From positions 1 to 35,673 of the forward strand of contig JAJDBW010000020.1 of NCBI GenBank assembly GCA_029261155.1: 35,673 nt of DNA, given 5' to 3'. Made by a program: the position numbers and the translations under genes. The DNA is from Nitrospirota bacterium (lineage in GTDB: Bacteria > Nitrospirota > Nitrospiria > SBBL01 > JAADHI01). Shown here in pieces: positions 1-7,526 of this stretch. Each line of letters begins with the position of its first letter. Position 1 is the first letter of the stretch. The notes beneath the pieces were generated by a model. That model had not been told where the DNA came from and ran no database searches. It worked only from the letters and a program-made list of their open reading frames with translations.

Positions 1-97
1 TTGAAGGGCTTCATTTCTATTGAAACCGCTTAAAGATTTTTGAAAGCGGTTTCAAAGAAATTTGTTTTAAGGGAAAGCACGTCAAGGAGAATCCAAG
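1..97 (+). promoter_or_regulatory. Leader element copy 1 (5' part cut off by the window edge)
   Basis: A perfect 11-bp stem (21-31 with 44-54) encloses a 12-base loop that ends in ATTTTTGA. Outer pairing of TTTCT (14-18) with AGAAA (56-60) extends it. The tail GAAATTTGTTTTAAGGG (57-73) and CACGTCAAGGAG (78-89) are almost identical to the tail before the small gene at 30847. The stem sequence differs completely from the other two copies (8798-8843 and 30767-30809), yet pairing is kept. The AGGAG serves as ribosome binding site for the gene at 98. It may be an attenuator or leader RNA, or a single-stranded promoter. Confidence 0.6.
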
Positions 98-316
98 ATG
101 ACCCCATCCCGCGCCCGGTTTATCGCTTCAAGTTTTGAGGAGGATAAAGGATTCAAGGTCGCCCCTTTTACGCGTCAGTTAAAAGTCATTGAGCATAGCG
201 GAAAACGATCCTTTTTTTTAAAGAAGAAGACTTTATTAGGACCGCCGGAGATCGAGTCGCTGATCGCTGTTTTTCAAATCAACAAAACAACACATAATAA
301 GGAGAATCAAAAATGA
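98..316 (+). CDS. Small conserved hypothetical protein, copy 1 (72 aa)
   Basis: I do not recognise a named family. The protein is clearly related to the 67-aa product at 30847-31050. Both start R-x-x-FIAS-x-F near residue 5, then have GFKV-x-P-x-T-x-QL around residues 18-28, V-x-x-x-x-GKR, and a run of F, E and K residues, so this is a small basic globular protein rather than a random ORF. The ATG has a good AGGAG 8 bases upstream. The stop overlaps the ATG of the DUF932 pseudogene (ATGA), so the two were translated together. It has no signal peptide or membrane segment. Its homologue is coupled to ssb in the same way, which hints at a role in DNA metabolism after transfer; that is inference. 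Confidence 0.75.
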   Translation: MTPSRARFIASSFEEDKGFKVAPFTRQLKVIEHSGKRSFFLKKKTLLGPPEIESLIAVFQINKTTHNKENQK

Positions 317-1160
317 GACATTCAAGACCCTATAGTTTCAGCACTTTACAAGTACTAGACGATGAAAAATTGCGGGCACTCTCCCCGTCTATCTTTGCGA
401 ATCAGGCCTCTAGCCATACCAGTGGCCGTTATGAATTTATCCCCACCTCGAAAGTCGTTACAGGACTGAGAAAAGAGGGATGGCTCCCGGTCTTGGCAAG
501 AGAAACAAAGGTCAGAAATCCAGAGAATAAAGGCTTTTGTAAACATATGATTCGATTCCGTCGCCAATACGAGATGAATCAAAATACAGGAATAATGAGC
601 GTCAATGATCTTGTGCCTGAAATCGTTGTTTTCAATGCCCACGATGCCACCTCTTCTTTTCAGCTACATGCCGGGGTATTTCGGTTTGTGTGTGAAAACG
701 GAATGATCGTTGCGGAGAGCACAATTGCAACCCAACGTATTCGGCATACCGGAAAAATGGTTGAAGAGGCCATCGAAGCCGCGTATCGAATTGTCGAAGA
801 AAGCCCCAAGATTTTTAATCAGATCGAAGAGTTTCGAGCGATTTCGTTAAATGGAGAAGAACAGGACACTTTATAGCCAAATCCGCCTTGACCCTTCGTT
901 GGCCTGAAGAAGACTGCCCTTTTTCACCCGCTCAAATTCTCGCAGCAAGAAGGCGAGCCGATCAAGGCCCCGACCTTTGGACCGTCTTTAATCGGATTCA
1001 GGAGAACTTATTAAGAGGCGGTATGAGAGGAAGAAGAATAAACGAATATGGCAGAACCCAACGGACGACATCAAGGGCGATCAAATCCGTTTCGGAGGAT
1101 CTGAGATTGAATAAAGCCCTTTGGACCCTTACGGAAAAGCTCGCCGCTTTGAAAGGGTAA
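313..1160 (+). pseudogene. DUF932 (phage/plasmid-like TIGR03299-type) gene, frameshifted
   Basis: Residues 1-187 (313-876) and the continuation at about 879-1160 together align end to end with the intact 281-aa protein at 8890-9735. Shared stretches include MRHSR, PSIFANQASS-x-TSGRYEFIPT, LPVLA-x-ETKVRNP, FQLHAG-x-FRFVC-x-NGM and, after the shift, the R-W-P-E and FSPAQI blocks. The frame breaks near 867-876: the upstream frame ends at TTATAG, while the next frame reads F-I-A-K-S-A-L-T-L-R-W, matching the intact copy. The total of 848 nt fits loss of one base from a 283-codon gene. No canonical -1 slippery heptamer is visible, so a plain mutation is favoured over programmed shifting. The N-terminal piece might still be made. 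A GGAG site precedes the ATG. The family's function is not established. Confidence 0.85.
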
Positions 1161-1168
1161 ATTTCGCG

Positions 1169-1205
1169 GGCTTGCCCTTGTCGCTTTTGTCGGCAGGGGC
1201 AAGCC
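1169..1205 (+). terminator. Strong hairpin after the DUF932 pseudogene
   Basis: Fifteen consecutive pairs (1169-1183 with 1191-1205) close a 7-base loop CTTTTGT. Two of the pairs are G-U if read as plus-strand RNA, which suggests the plus-strand transcript is the functional form. It lies 8 bases after the stop codon. No T-run follows, so it may be a factor-dependent end or an mRNA-protecting hairpin rather than a classical intrinsic terminator. Confidence 0.5.
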
Positions 1206-1335
1206 TGTTGAGGGTTTCGGTCCTCGCTGGATTTTTCGGAAAAAAAGTTTTAAAAAAAGTGAAGGGTAAAGGAAGATATGCGTTTCATGATTGAGGAACT
1301 TTATATAGAAAAAAATCTCAGCTTATCTTAAAACT

Positions 1336-1361
1336 CTTTACTTTTGGGTGAGTCCAAAAGT
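1336..1361. repeat. Short palindrome with a distant inverted match
   Basis: ACTTTTGG and CCAAAAGT pair around GTGAGT (1340-1361). The first 17 bases (1336-1352) match the reverse complement of 34314-34330 with one mismatch. It lies in the otherwise empty 1206-1397 stretch just before the IS4 element. It could be a piece of an insertion-sequence end or of a larger element boundary. Confidence 0.35.
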
Positions 1362-1397
1362 TATTGAATTGCAGTAGAACTTGCGAAAAGAAATATA

Positions 1398-1408
1398 GTG
1401 TCTGTCCC
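1398..1408 (+). repeat. Left target-site duplication of the IS4 element
   Basis: GTGTCTGTCCC is found immediately outside the left inverted repeat and again in the same orientation at 2966-2976. Eleven bases is within the usual IS4-family duplication size. Confidence 0.8.
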
Positions 1409-2965
1409 GAATGGCGCTAGTTTAAGCGGTCGCAACACGATACCTACTTCGGTGCAAAATCTCCTTCATTTCATGCCTCGGCGAGGTCAGCAACTGGTAA
1501 TTTTTGGGTCGTCGTTTAATGCATCGAGGTTCACTGCGCCCTGGGCGTTGTCTGATCGGTGTGTTGGTCATCGCGTCATACAGGTCACTGATTAGCCTGA
1601 AACGTTCTGTCTTCCTGACCTTCGCCTGATTTAAATGCGGTTCCCAGTTGCGAAGCGCCTGCAAACTACCTTTAAAACTGACCCTTCGAACCTCAACATC
1701 CGCTTCTTCTGCCGCCTCGTACATCAACCGCCGAACACAGTTGTAGGCGATAAAATGCATCAAGATTTCTTTTCGGATCATCTCCGGCGTTCGGCACCGC
1801 AGGATATCCATACCCATGGTCGTCTTGATATCGCGAAAAAACAGCTCGACATCCCACCGCTTGAAGTAAAGTTCGGCAAGCTCCTCAGCAGGATATCGTG
1901 CAGCATCAAGCAGGGTGGTGACGATGTAAAACCTCTGAGTTCTGAATCCCGGATATTTCACCGTGACTTTGGTTTGGCGCAATATCAGCTCTTTCGGAAG
2001 CTTCTCCCACGCGTCTGTCGAATACGACAGTTTGGCGTTATAAACGGGACGCTTCCAGGTGATCAGCAGGTCATCCGGTCCGAGCTTTTTGAGGCTGTTT
2101 GCCGCCCTGACCGGTGCTCTCCGAGCGAGGGTGATGACACTGTCAACGCCCCTCTTTTCCAAGTTTGCAATGTCAAAATAACTACAAAACCCTTTGTCTC
2201 CCAGGAAGATATCTCCTTGCTTGAACGTCTTCCACTGTTTACGGAATAGCGGCAGTTCGTGATTCTTCTTATTGCCGATTGCGTAACTGAGTAAGGCACC
2301 ACTTTCCAATGAAAAACAGGCGCAGATACGTGCCGTCGGAAATCCGCACCCCGGCTTCTGTGATGACGGCTGCGGCCAGATATCCTGATTCGGCGGCGTA
2401 TCCGGCATGCTGACTCCCGTGCCGTCGACAACAATGACTCGCCGGTCGTTCAATAAGCCGGCCTCCGGTATTTTCTCAAGCCGAGCTGCCGTATGCTCAA
2501 GGATTTCAGAGAGCATCCGTTCATCCAACTTCTTACGGGCCGTGCAATACGAAGCGGTCGAAGACGAAGGAACCTTGACTCCCTTGATGGAGGCATAAGA
2601 CTGAAGCTTGCGGATCACTTCCTTGCAGCCTCCGTCTGCATCCAGCACCTGACTGAAGAAGGCCCAGAAGGTGTTCTCCTTAGAGAACAGTCTTCTGCGA
2701 CTCATGGCCCCTATCTGCTCCGGCTTGAGCAGCGAGTAGGGGATAAACTTTTCAAAGACCGCACCGATTTGCTTGAAGGATTTTTGTCTCAGTAAAGCCA
2801 TTTTTTCTGCAAGCTTCTGCTGAGCTGAACGAGGCTTTCGACGCAGCGTCTGCAGATGAAATCCTGGGAGCATTAGTGTTATATTTCGCATAAGACATTA
2901 TGCCAATTTTCAACAATATTTTCAGGCATTTTCTCATGCAAAAAGACCTTAAACTAGCGCCATTC
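1409..2965 (-). mobile_element. Complete IS4-family insertion sequence, 1557 bp
   Basis: The ends are perfect 18-bp inverted repeats: 1409-1426 reads GAATGGCGCTAGTTTAAG and 2948-2965 is its exact reverse complement. An 11-bp direct repeat flanks both ends. One transposase gene on the minus strand fills the element. Intact ends, intact ORF and perfect duplication point to a recent, probably still mobile insertion. It lies downstream of the DUF932 pseudogene, at the edge of the scrambled 3-8 kb accessory region. Confidence 0.9.
1422..2891 (-). CDS. IS4-family DDE transposase (489 aa)
   Basis: This enzyme catalyses cut-and-paste movement of the surrounding element. The DDE residues can be placed: first Asp in VVVDGTG (about D156), second Asp in IFLGDKGFCSYFD (about D232), and the IS4 hallmark Y-x2-R-x3-E-x6-K at about Y342, R345, E349 and K356. 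An N-terminal helical part (residues 1-140) carries basic stretches typical of end binding. The length is within the family's range and no frameshift is seen. The ATG at 2891 is about 57 bases inside the right inverted repeat. Family membership is secure; whether the element is active is inferred from its intactness. Confidence 0.93.
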   Translation of the reverse strand: MRNITLMLPGFHLQTLRRKPRSAQQKLAEKMALLRQKSFKQIGAVFEKFIPYSLLKPEQIGAMSRRRLFSKENTFWAFFSQVLDADGGCKEVIRKLQSYASIKGVKVPSSSTASYCTARKKLDERMLSEILEHTAARLEKIPEAGLLNDRRVIVVDGTGVSMPDTPPNQDIWPQPSSQKPGCGFPTARICACFSLESGALLSYAIGNKKNHELPLFRKQWKTFKQGDIFLGDKGFCSYFDIANLEKRGVDSVITLARRAPVRAANSLKKLGPDDLLITWKRPVYNAKLSYSTDAWEKLPKELILRQTKVTVKYPGFRTQRFYIVTTLLDAARYPAEELAELYFKRWDVELFFRDIKTTMGMDILRCRTPEMIRKEILMHFIAYNCVRRLMYEAAEEADVEVRRVSFKGSLQALRNWEPHLNQAKVRKTERFRLISDLYDAMTNTPIRQRPGRSEPRCIKRRPKNYQLLTSPRHEMKEILHRSRYRVATA

Positions 2966-2976
2966 GTGTCTGTCCC
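2966..2976 (+). repeat. Right target-site duplication of the IS4 element
   Basis: This is the second GTGTCTGTCCC, directly after the right inverted repeat. Joining the flanks restores an uninterrupted A/T-rich target. Confidence 0.8.
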
Positions 2977-3129
2977 TATTATTGAGAAGATAACAAGAAA
3001 AGATTTTCAAGAGATAGAGAACCTATTACTAAATGCCACTCAAGCTTTTCTCTCCTTTTTCCTTCTTTGAAATTTCCCCGGTGGTCCCGGTTTTCTATCT
3101 TGAGGATTTAACCCATCTTATTTGGGGAT

Positions 3130-3226
3130 TTAACCCTGAATTTGAATCTCTTTCATCATGCCACTTTTCGGAAGATTCAGGCGATTGAAATGTGCCTCAT
3201 CGGGTGTCATTCGTTCAAGCTCCTGG
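3130..3226 (-). pseudogene. Remnant of an IS3/rve-type transposase C-terminus
   Basis: Read on the minus strand, 3226 to 3130 encodes QELERMTPDEAHFNRL followed by about 16 residues and a stop. The pattern H-Q-x-L-x-x-x-TPDE-x-x-F is typical of the last 30-40 residues of integrase-core transposases, just after the DDE domain. Nothing resembling the catalytic core is found upstream, where the ankyrin gene lies instead. It may be the tail of the same element whose orfA remnant is at 4184-4589. The assignment rests on a short stretch. The rest of 2977-3323 has no gene; GGATTTAACCC occurs twice (3104 and 3126). Confidence 0.45.
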
Positions 3227-3323
3227 TGTCGGAACACCTTACATTATAGTTAGGATAGGTCCAGATGCCTGCTGTTTCAACCGATTGCGGATTAACGGGT
3301 AATCTTTATGTAAGTTAGTATTA

Positions 3324-3965
3324 TTATTTTGCACCGTACCTTTCCAGAAGGGCAACGATATCATCATTACCCATCCCTAATGCAAAAGATAATGGCGTAA
3401 GACCGTTTTTCTCACCTTTATTCACATCAGCATTGGCGTTCAGAAGTAGTTTGACGAGCTCAAGATGACCCTTACTTGATGCCAAAAATAATGGCGTAAA
3501 ACCGTGTTTATCATCTTTATTCACATCAGCATTGGCGTTCAGAAGTAGTTTGACGACCCCAAGATGACCCTTCCATGATGCCATTAATAATGGCGTAGTT
3601 CCGTCTCTAGGGGCTTTGTTTACATCAGCATTGGCGTTCAGAAGTAATTTGACAACCTCAAGATGACTCTCCTGTGATGCCAAAAATAATGGCGTATAAC
3701 CGTTATTGCGTACTTTATTCACATCAGCATTGGCGTTCAGAAGTAGTTTGACAACCTCAAGATGACCCCCCTGTGATGCGTAAGCTAATGGCGTTGTTAT
3801 GTTACTTCCAATACCCATATTAACGTCAGCGCCCTTAGCAATCAGTTCTCTTACCTGCTGTAAGTCTCCATTAGCTGCCGCAATAGAGAGCCTGCGGCCC
3901 GATGTAGAACATGCTGCGCAGATAAAGGTTGTTATTATGGTTAATGTTATCAAATATGGTCTCAT
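3324..3965 (-). CDS. Ankyrin-repeat lipoprotein-like protein (213 aa)
   Basis: The N-terminus is a signal peptide with a possible lipobox ending at C19 (F-I-C-A-A-C). The -3 residue is Cys, which is unusual, so lipidation is uncertain. From about residue 28 to the end there are five to six ankyrin repeats of 33 residues, with the signature G-x-TPL-x-x-AS-x-x-GHLEVVKLLLNANADVNK. At DNA level the core of the repeat recurs every 99 bases (near 3421, 3520, 3619 and 3718) with very few changes, so the array expanded recently. Ankyrin proteins bind protein partners; none is evident here. The first 40 codons and upstream DNA are duplicated at the gene starting at 5846. Confidence 0.85.
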   Translation of the reverse strand: MRPYLITLTIITTFICAACSTSGRRLSIAAANGDLQQVRELIAKGADVNMGIGSNITTPLAYASQGGHLEVVKLLLNANADVNKVRNNGYTPLFLASQESHLEVVKLLLNANADVNKAPRDGTTPLLMASWKGHLGVVKLLLNANADVNKDDKHGFTPLFLASSKGHLELVKLLLNANADVNKGEKNGLTPLSFALGMGNDDIVALLERYGAK

Positions 3966-4069
3966 AATAATCCCCCCAGTATTAACAGTGAATAGAAGTC
4001 GAATATTCCACGAACAATCCGTATCAGATTGATGTCTGAAGTCCTCTCTTCTGGACGTTTTATCGGTAG
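3835..4069 (-). repeat. Duplicated 5' cassette, copy 1 (upstream region plus signal peptide)
   Basis: About 235 bp, running from codon 43 or so of the ankyrin gene through its start and upstream region to TTTTATCGGTAG, is repeated at 5716-5948 with high identity. The identity stops sharply at both edges. The copied unit holds the promoter region, start codon and exported N-terminus. Confidence 0.75.
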
Positions 4070-4183
4070 CGGAAATAAGAACGTGACCACTACCGCGTAT
4101 TTACAGAGCCTATAAATAATCCTGTGATACTGTCCATCTAAATCTTGTTAAAAGGTTATTAACCTGGCAATTAAAAAGAGCTA

Positions 4184-4589
4184 TTATGCCGCATAATCGA
4201 TTTTTGGATGTTGAAAATAGCTGCTCACTCTTGCTGGCAATTTTTGTAACTTCACCCTATGCGATTTGACCTTTTTGATGAGATGCTCTTGGCTCCTTGA
4301 AGGAGGTCGTGAATGGACTCCTGCTTTTAAGCGTATTGCCTCATTGAAAATCGTACTACTCGTCAACTGTCCGATCTTGGCATGCAGCACCTTGATGTCC
4401 GGTTCCGTCGTCTTTGCCTTCGGCGTGCCGCCAAACACATCGGCAGCCGAATTCTGTAACAGCTGTTTCCACTCCGAAATCTGATTCGGGTGAACGTCGA
4501 ACTGTTCCGCCAATTCCGCCAGTGTCTTATCGCCCTTGATCGCAGCCAAGGCTGAACCCAGGTGCGTGATTCCTTCTCGTCCTTTTCAT
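4184..4589 (-). pseudogene. Degraded IS3-family orfA (helix-turn-helix transposase subunit)
   Basis: The minus strand opens with MKRTRRNHAPGF (ATG at 4589), then shifts frame near 4550. In the next frame it reads AAIKGDKTLAELAEQFDVHP, continuing NQISEWKQ and AADVFGG, which is the standard IS3-type OrfA HTH. After LHAKIGQLT, where the coiled-coil region should continue, similarity is lost. The OrfB catalytic part is missing. At least one frameshift and a 3' truncation make it non-functional. Together with the possible tail at 3130-3226 it brackets the first ankyrin gene, as though that gene replaced the middle of the element. Confidence 0.75.
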
Positions 4590-4709
4590 GCGCTTGCTCC
4601 TCTGTTGGCCGTTCTCTGCACGGCACTGGTTGGGCAAGTTTATCACTTAACGGACTGTCCGAATTTCCAGCGCCACCTCTCTTTACACTGGGAACGGTTA
4701 GGAGGCAGG

Positions 4710-5846
4710 TTAATTTATGAGTGCGGTTATATCTTGTCGCTTAGTCTCAATTGACATTTCTTTTACTCTCCGCAGGACTTCATCCCTTTTCTCGAGAGCG
4801 ATTAATTTTTCGATAATCTCAAGCCCGATGCTTCCCTCTAAAAGAACCTCCATTATAAATGCAAGCTCCAGGGACGTGATTTTATCCTTAGTGGTTATTG
4901 AGGTTGTGCTTACACTATTATTCAAGAGCAAGTTTATTATCTCACGATCCCTATTGACAATACTGGCAACCAATGCACTGGTGCCTTCCACGTCCTGGAG
5001 CTCCAGATTTGCCCCACTTTTTATCAGTTCCTTAAGTACCTCGATTTCTCCTAGCCATGCCGCAAGAATTGCCGGGGTCTGGCCCAACGGAGATCGAGCA
5101 TTAACCTCCGCGCCATTTTTTATTAGTTCTAATGCTATTGATGGGGACCTTGCATGTAACGATTGGCTAATTCTGATTATGTCTCTTATGGAATTACTTT
5201 TACCCTCAGTTGACATTATAATAGGAAGTGCTATTTGCAATAATTTTTTGGGGTTCTCCCGATGTTTAAAAATTAGTTCTTTGGAAATTCCAAACCTGCT
5301 AAGTAATTCAAATGTTTCTTCAGATAATTTGGCCTCAAGGCTATACAATAATGGTGTCAGACCGGTTACAGTGTTTTTAATGTTTGGGTCTGCACCTTTG
5401 TCTAGCAACAGTGAAGCTATTTCCAGATAATCTGATCTAGATGCCACATGCAATGCTGTGAAACCTTTATTTGTGACGAGGTTTGGGTCTGCACCATTCT
5501 CCAATAGAATACGAACTATTTCGTTATGCCCTTTTGTTGCGGCGTTAAAAAGCGCTGAATACCCGCCGGAGCCAGCATTTACACCATGCCCTTCTTTCAA
5601 GAGTTTTTTAACTTCGTCCACTTGTCCTCTATATGCCGCAATTAATAAAGGAGGTTGCGGACGCGGACGACCTGCACAGGCGCCAAGGATAAGCGCAATA
5701 ACCAGGAAACCAACGTTAGCAAGCAGTTCTCTGACCTGCTGCAAGTCTCCATTCTTGGCCGCGTTAGTGAGCCTGCGGCCCGATGTAGAACTGGCAGCGC
5801 AGATAAAGGTTGTTATTATGGTTAACGTTTTCAAATATGGTCTCAT
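4710..5846 (-). CDS. Chimeric ankyrin-repeat lipoprotein with two signal peptides (378 aa)
   Basis: Residues 1-43 copy the N-terminus of the ankyrin gene at 3965 (MRPYL-x-TLTIITTFICAA), but the possible lipobox Cys is Ser. They join directly to a second, canonical lipoprotein signal peptide, VGFLVIALILGACAG, with C57 in an LGAC lipobox. After that come ankyrin repeats in two blocks (about residues 65-165 and 235-310) with the forms TALHVASRSDYLEIASLLLD and TPAILAAWLGEIEVLKELI. A helical spacer separates the blocks and a helical tail ends the protein. The start at 5846 is chosen because it matches the paralogue's start. The fusion is in frame, so an upstream cassette seems to have landed on a pre-existing lipoprotein gene. 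Export and lipidation at C57 are inferred. Confidence 0.8.
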   Translation of the reverse strand: MRPYLKTLTIITTFICAASSTSGRRLTNAAKNGDLQQVRELLANVGFLVIALILGACAGRPRPQPPLLIAAYRGQVDEVKKLLKEGHGVNAGSGGYSALFNAATKGHNEIVRILLENGADPNLVTNKGFTALHVASRSDYLEIASLLLDKGADPNIKNTVTGLTPLLYSLEAKLSEETFELLSRFGISKELIFKHRENPKKLLQIALPIIMSTEGKSNSIRDIIRISQSLHARSPSIALELIKNGAEVNARSPLGQTPAILAAWLGEIEVLKELIKSGANLELQDVEGTSALVASIVNRDREIINLLLNNSVSTTSITTKDKITSLELAFIMEVLLEGSIGLEIIEKLIALEKRDEVLRRVKEMSIETKRQDITALIN

Positions 5847-5948
5847 AATCCTCTCCCCAATTAACATTAAATAGAAGTTGAATAATACAAGAACAATCCG
5901 CATCTGATTGATGTCTGAAGTCCTCTCTTCTGGACGTTTTATCGGTAG
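5716..5948 (-). repeat. Duplicated 5' cassette, copy 2
   Basis: This is the partner of 3835-4069. It covers the first 40-odd codons of the chimeric gene and about 100 bases upstream, ending in the same TTTTATCGGTAG. Immediately beyond its outer edge lies an IS256 transposase remnant, so the outer junction is a recombination point. Confidence 0.75.
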
Positions 5949-6082
5949 ATGAATCGGCTTTTAAGTTGGTTTATCTCGGGATCATGAAGGCGTCTGAAAA
6001 ATAGACAATGCCGATTAAAAACTGGAAACCTGCACTCAACCGTTTTGCGATGGAGTTCAAAGAGCGCTTTCAAATGAATTAA
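5948..6082 (+). pseudogene. C-terminal remnant of an IS256-family transposase
   Basis: The plus-strand frame reads DESAFKLVYLGIMKASEK, a TAG, then TMPIKNWKPALNRFAMEFKE and about five more residues before a stop. This is the conserved end of Mutator/IS256 transposases, where the usual order is K-W-T-M-P-I-x-x-W-x-x-x-L-N-x-F. The TAG at 6002-6004 replaces the expected TGG (Trp). Everything upstream of about 5948 is lost at the junction with the duplicated ankyrin cassette. Confidence 0.75.
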
Positions 6083-6142
6083 CCATAAAAGCAGTTACAT
6101 AAAATGCTTTACAGGGTCGCACTGCCCTTTGGGCGGGTTTAT

Positions 6143-6964
6143 TTACTCACGCGGTGATAACTGTACGTCTTTTATTACGTATAATTGATCCATGTAGAGA
6201 TAATAGTCCTGTCCTGCGTTCACTTGATATTCAATGCCGTAACCAATTCTACCAATCCAACCCGCGCATGCACCAATGCACCCTATAAGTTGTAGAGATA
6301 ATTTCCCAGCGGGCCTTTGCCATATAAGTTCATCGTTATTGGAAATTTCTCCGATAGCTGTGAATTTTTGATAGTTATAAACAATGCCCCTAATTTCTGA
6401 TGTATTAAATATTTTTCCAACCAACCAGTCCATTACTTTATCTAATATAGGCTTGGATATTTCCAGATCTTTCGTTTGAATAGAATCACCTTCTATGGTT
6501 ATGTACCTGCCGTTAAGTTTCGGACAGGTAGTCTTGAATTTTGGCATAACATCTTTGAGCATAATACCCTTGAAGGCGTGGGGCGGTACAATTTCCGACA
6601 CATCGTATCCACAGAGATCCTCTTTCTTTCCTATTCCCTTCCAAATACCTTTAGTTACAACTCCTGTTTTCAAATTCATAAGATCACCTGACATGTAGTG
6701 AATGTCAAACCAAGCAGGGTCTTCTCTTGCTATGGTTGCTATATTTCCAGTATCTCCATAAATTTCTCCAACATCAATAACTATAAAGTTTGCTGCAGCA
6801 CCACCTATGCCAGTTTCTCGAAATAGATGAATTCGAGCATACTCGTTATTATTAGCCGCAGCAGTTTCATTGTTGACTATTAAATTTCTGCTCGAAGCAC
6901 AACCGCTTAATAGTGATGAGAAGAATAGGATTGAAAAAACACATAACTTTATTAAGTTTTTCAT
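6143..6964 (-). CDS. Hypothetical lipoprotein (273 aa)
   Basis: The signal peptide ends in a canonical lipobox, LLSGC, with C22 as the predicted lipidation site. The mature part begins with a low-complexity N/A stretch. It then has a beta-rich segment, ARIHLFRETG through FIVIDVGEIYGDTGN, which resembles DUF2846-type lipoproteins that open with Y-x-R-x-x-x-x-G and describe a short exported domain; this is a weak resemblance. Near residues 235-260 there is a Cys- and Gly-rich segment (IGCIGACAGWIGRIGYG) and the end carries Y-Y-L-Y-M-D. There is no clear operon partner; the gene stands between the IS256 remnant and the MITE-like element. Codon use is AT-rich relative to the transfer region, which suggests separate acquisition. 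Confidence 0.7.
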   Translation of the reverse strand: MKNLIKLCVFSILFFSSLLSGCASSRNLIVNNETAAANNNEYARIHLFRETGIGGAAANFIVIDVGEIYGDTGNIATIAREDPAWFDIHYMSGDLMNLKTGVVTKGIWKGIGKKEDLCGYDVSEIVPPHAFKGIMLKDVMPKFKTTCPKLNGRYITIEGDSIQTKDLEISKPILDKVMDWLVGKIFNTSEIRGIVYNYQKFTAIGEISNNDELIWQRPAGKLSLQLIGCIGACAGWIGRIGYGIEYQVNAGQDYYLYMDQLYVIKDVQLSPRE

Positions 6965-7189
6965 TTTTTCTGCCCTAAATAAATCTTTAGTTATTTACCA
7001 ATCGGACATCTCTAAAACCATCGGTAATATTTTGTGAAACAAGAGACTGTCTAGAAAACCGAGGTCAATTCATAACATGTAGTTTTAGTTTTTTTCAACC
7101 GTATCTTTTTCTTTAAATTGACTTATATATTTTCATATGACATACATGGAACCTCCTCATACTGCGAAACGCGGTGTAAGCTGCAAGTA

Positions 7190-7526
7190 GGGTTAAATCC
7201 CATAAAGGTACGTAAACCGCCACTTTTTGTTTTTCATGATTCTGTATTGCAGGACAAGAAATGACGTACCAATATATGAACCACTATCCGTAAGATTATG
7301 GCCTCACAGCATTAATAAAACAGCGCCATGCACCATTTCCTTCCTGAGATAACATTGCCAGTAATGTCTTTCCGCTGATCCGGTCGGAGTCTTAAAATCT
7401 GTCTCCCAAAACTAGTGGCATAAAATCAGGCGAGAATTGGGAGGGACAAATATTATATTAGTTCAGTATTACAACACGTTACAGGAAATCCTGTGGCGGA
7501 TTTGGTACCTTTATGGGATTTAACCC
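7190..7526. mobile_element. MITE-like inverted-repeat element, 337 bp, non-coding
   Basis: Perfect 22-bp inverted repeats (7190-7211 and 7505-7526, ends GGGTTAAATCCC) extend to about 34 bp with three mismatches (to 7223 and from 7493). The interior has no ORF of note. No clear target duplication is visible. The end motif GGATTTAACCC also occurs twice at 3104-3136, a possible relic of a related end. This accounts for most of the gene-free stretch 6965-7661; its flanks (6965-7189 and 7527-7661) show only AT-rich DNA. Confidence 0.65.

Noticed and set aside
867-880. Programmed -1 frameshift in the first DUF932 gene
   Set aside because: No X-XXY-YYZ heptamer or downstream structure is apparent at the site, and the second copy needs none. 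A one-base loss is simpler.
2063-2434. Minus-strand ORF of 123 codons inside the IS4 transposase gene
   Set aside because: It is a shadow frame within the conserved transposase, with no motif or ribosome site of its own.
4717-5430. Plus-strand ORF of 237 codons opposite the chimeric ankyrin gene
   Set aside because: It is antisense to repetitive ankyrin coding DNA, and is Ser/Leu-rich as expected for the complement of such repeats.
7190-7526. Structured RNA gene instead of a mobile element
   Set aside because: Only the ends pair; the centre shows no continued helices, and the ends are in the form of terminal inverted repeats.
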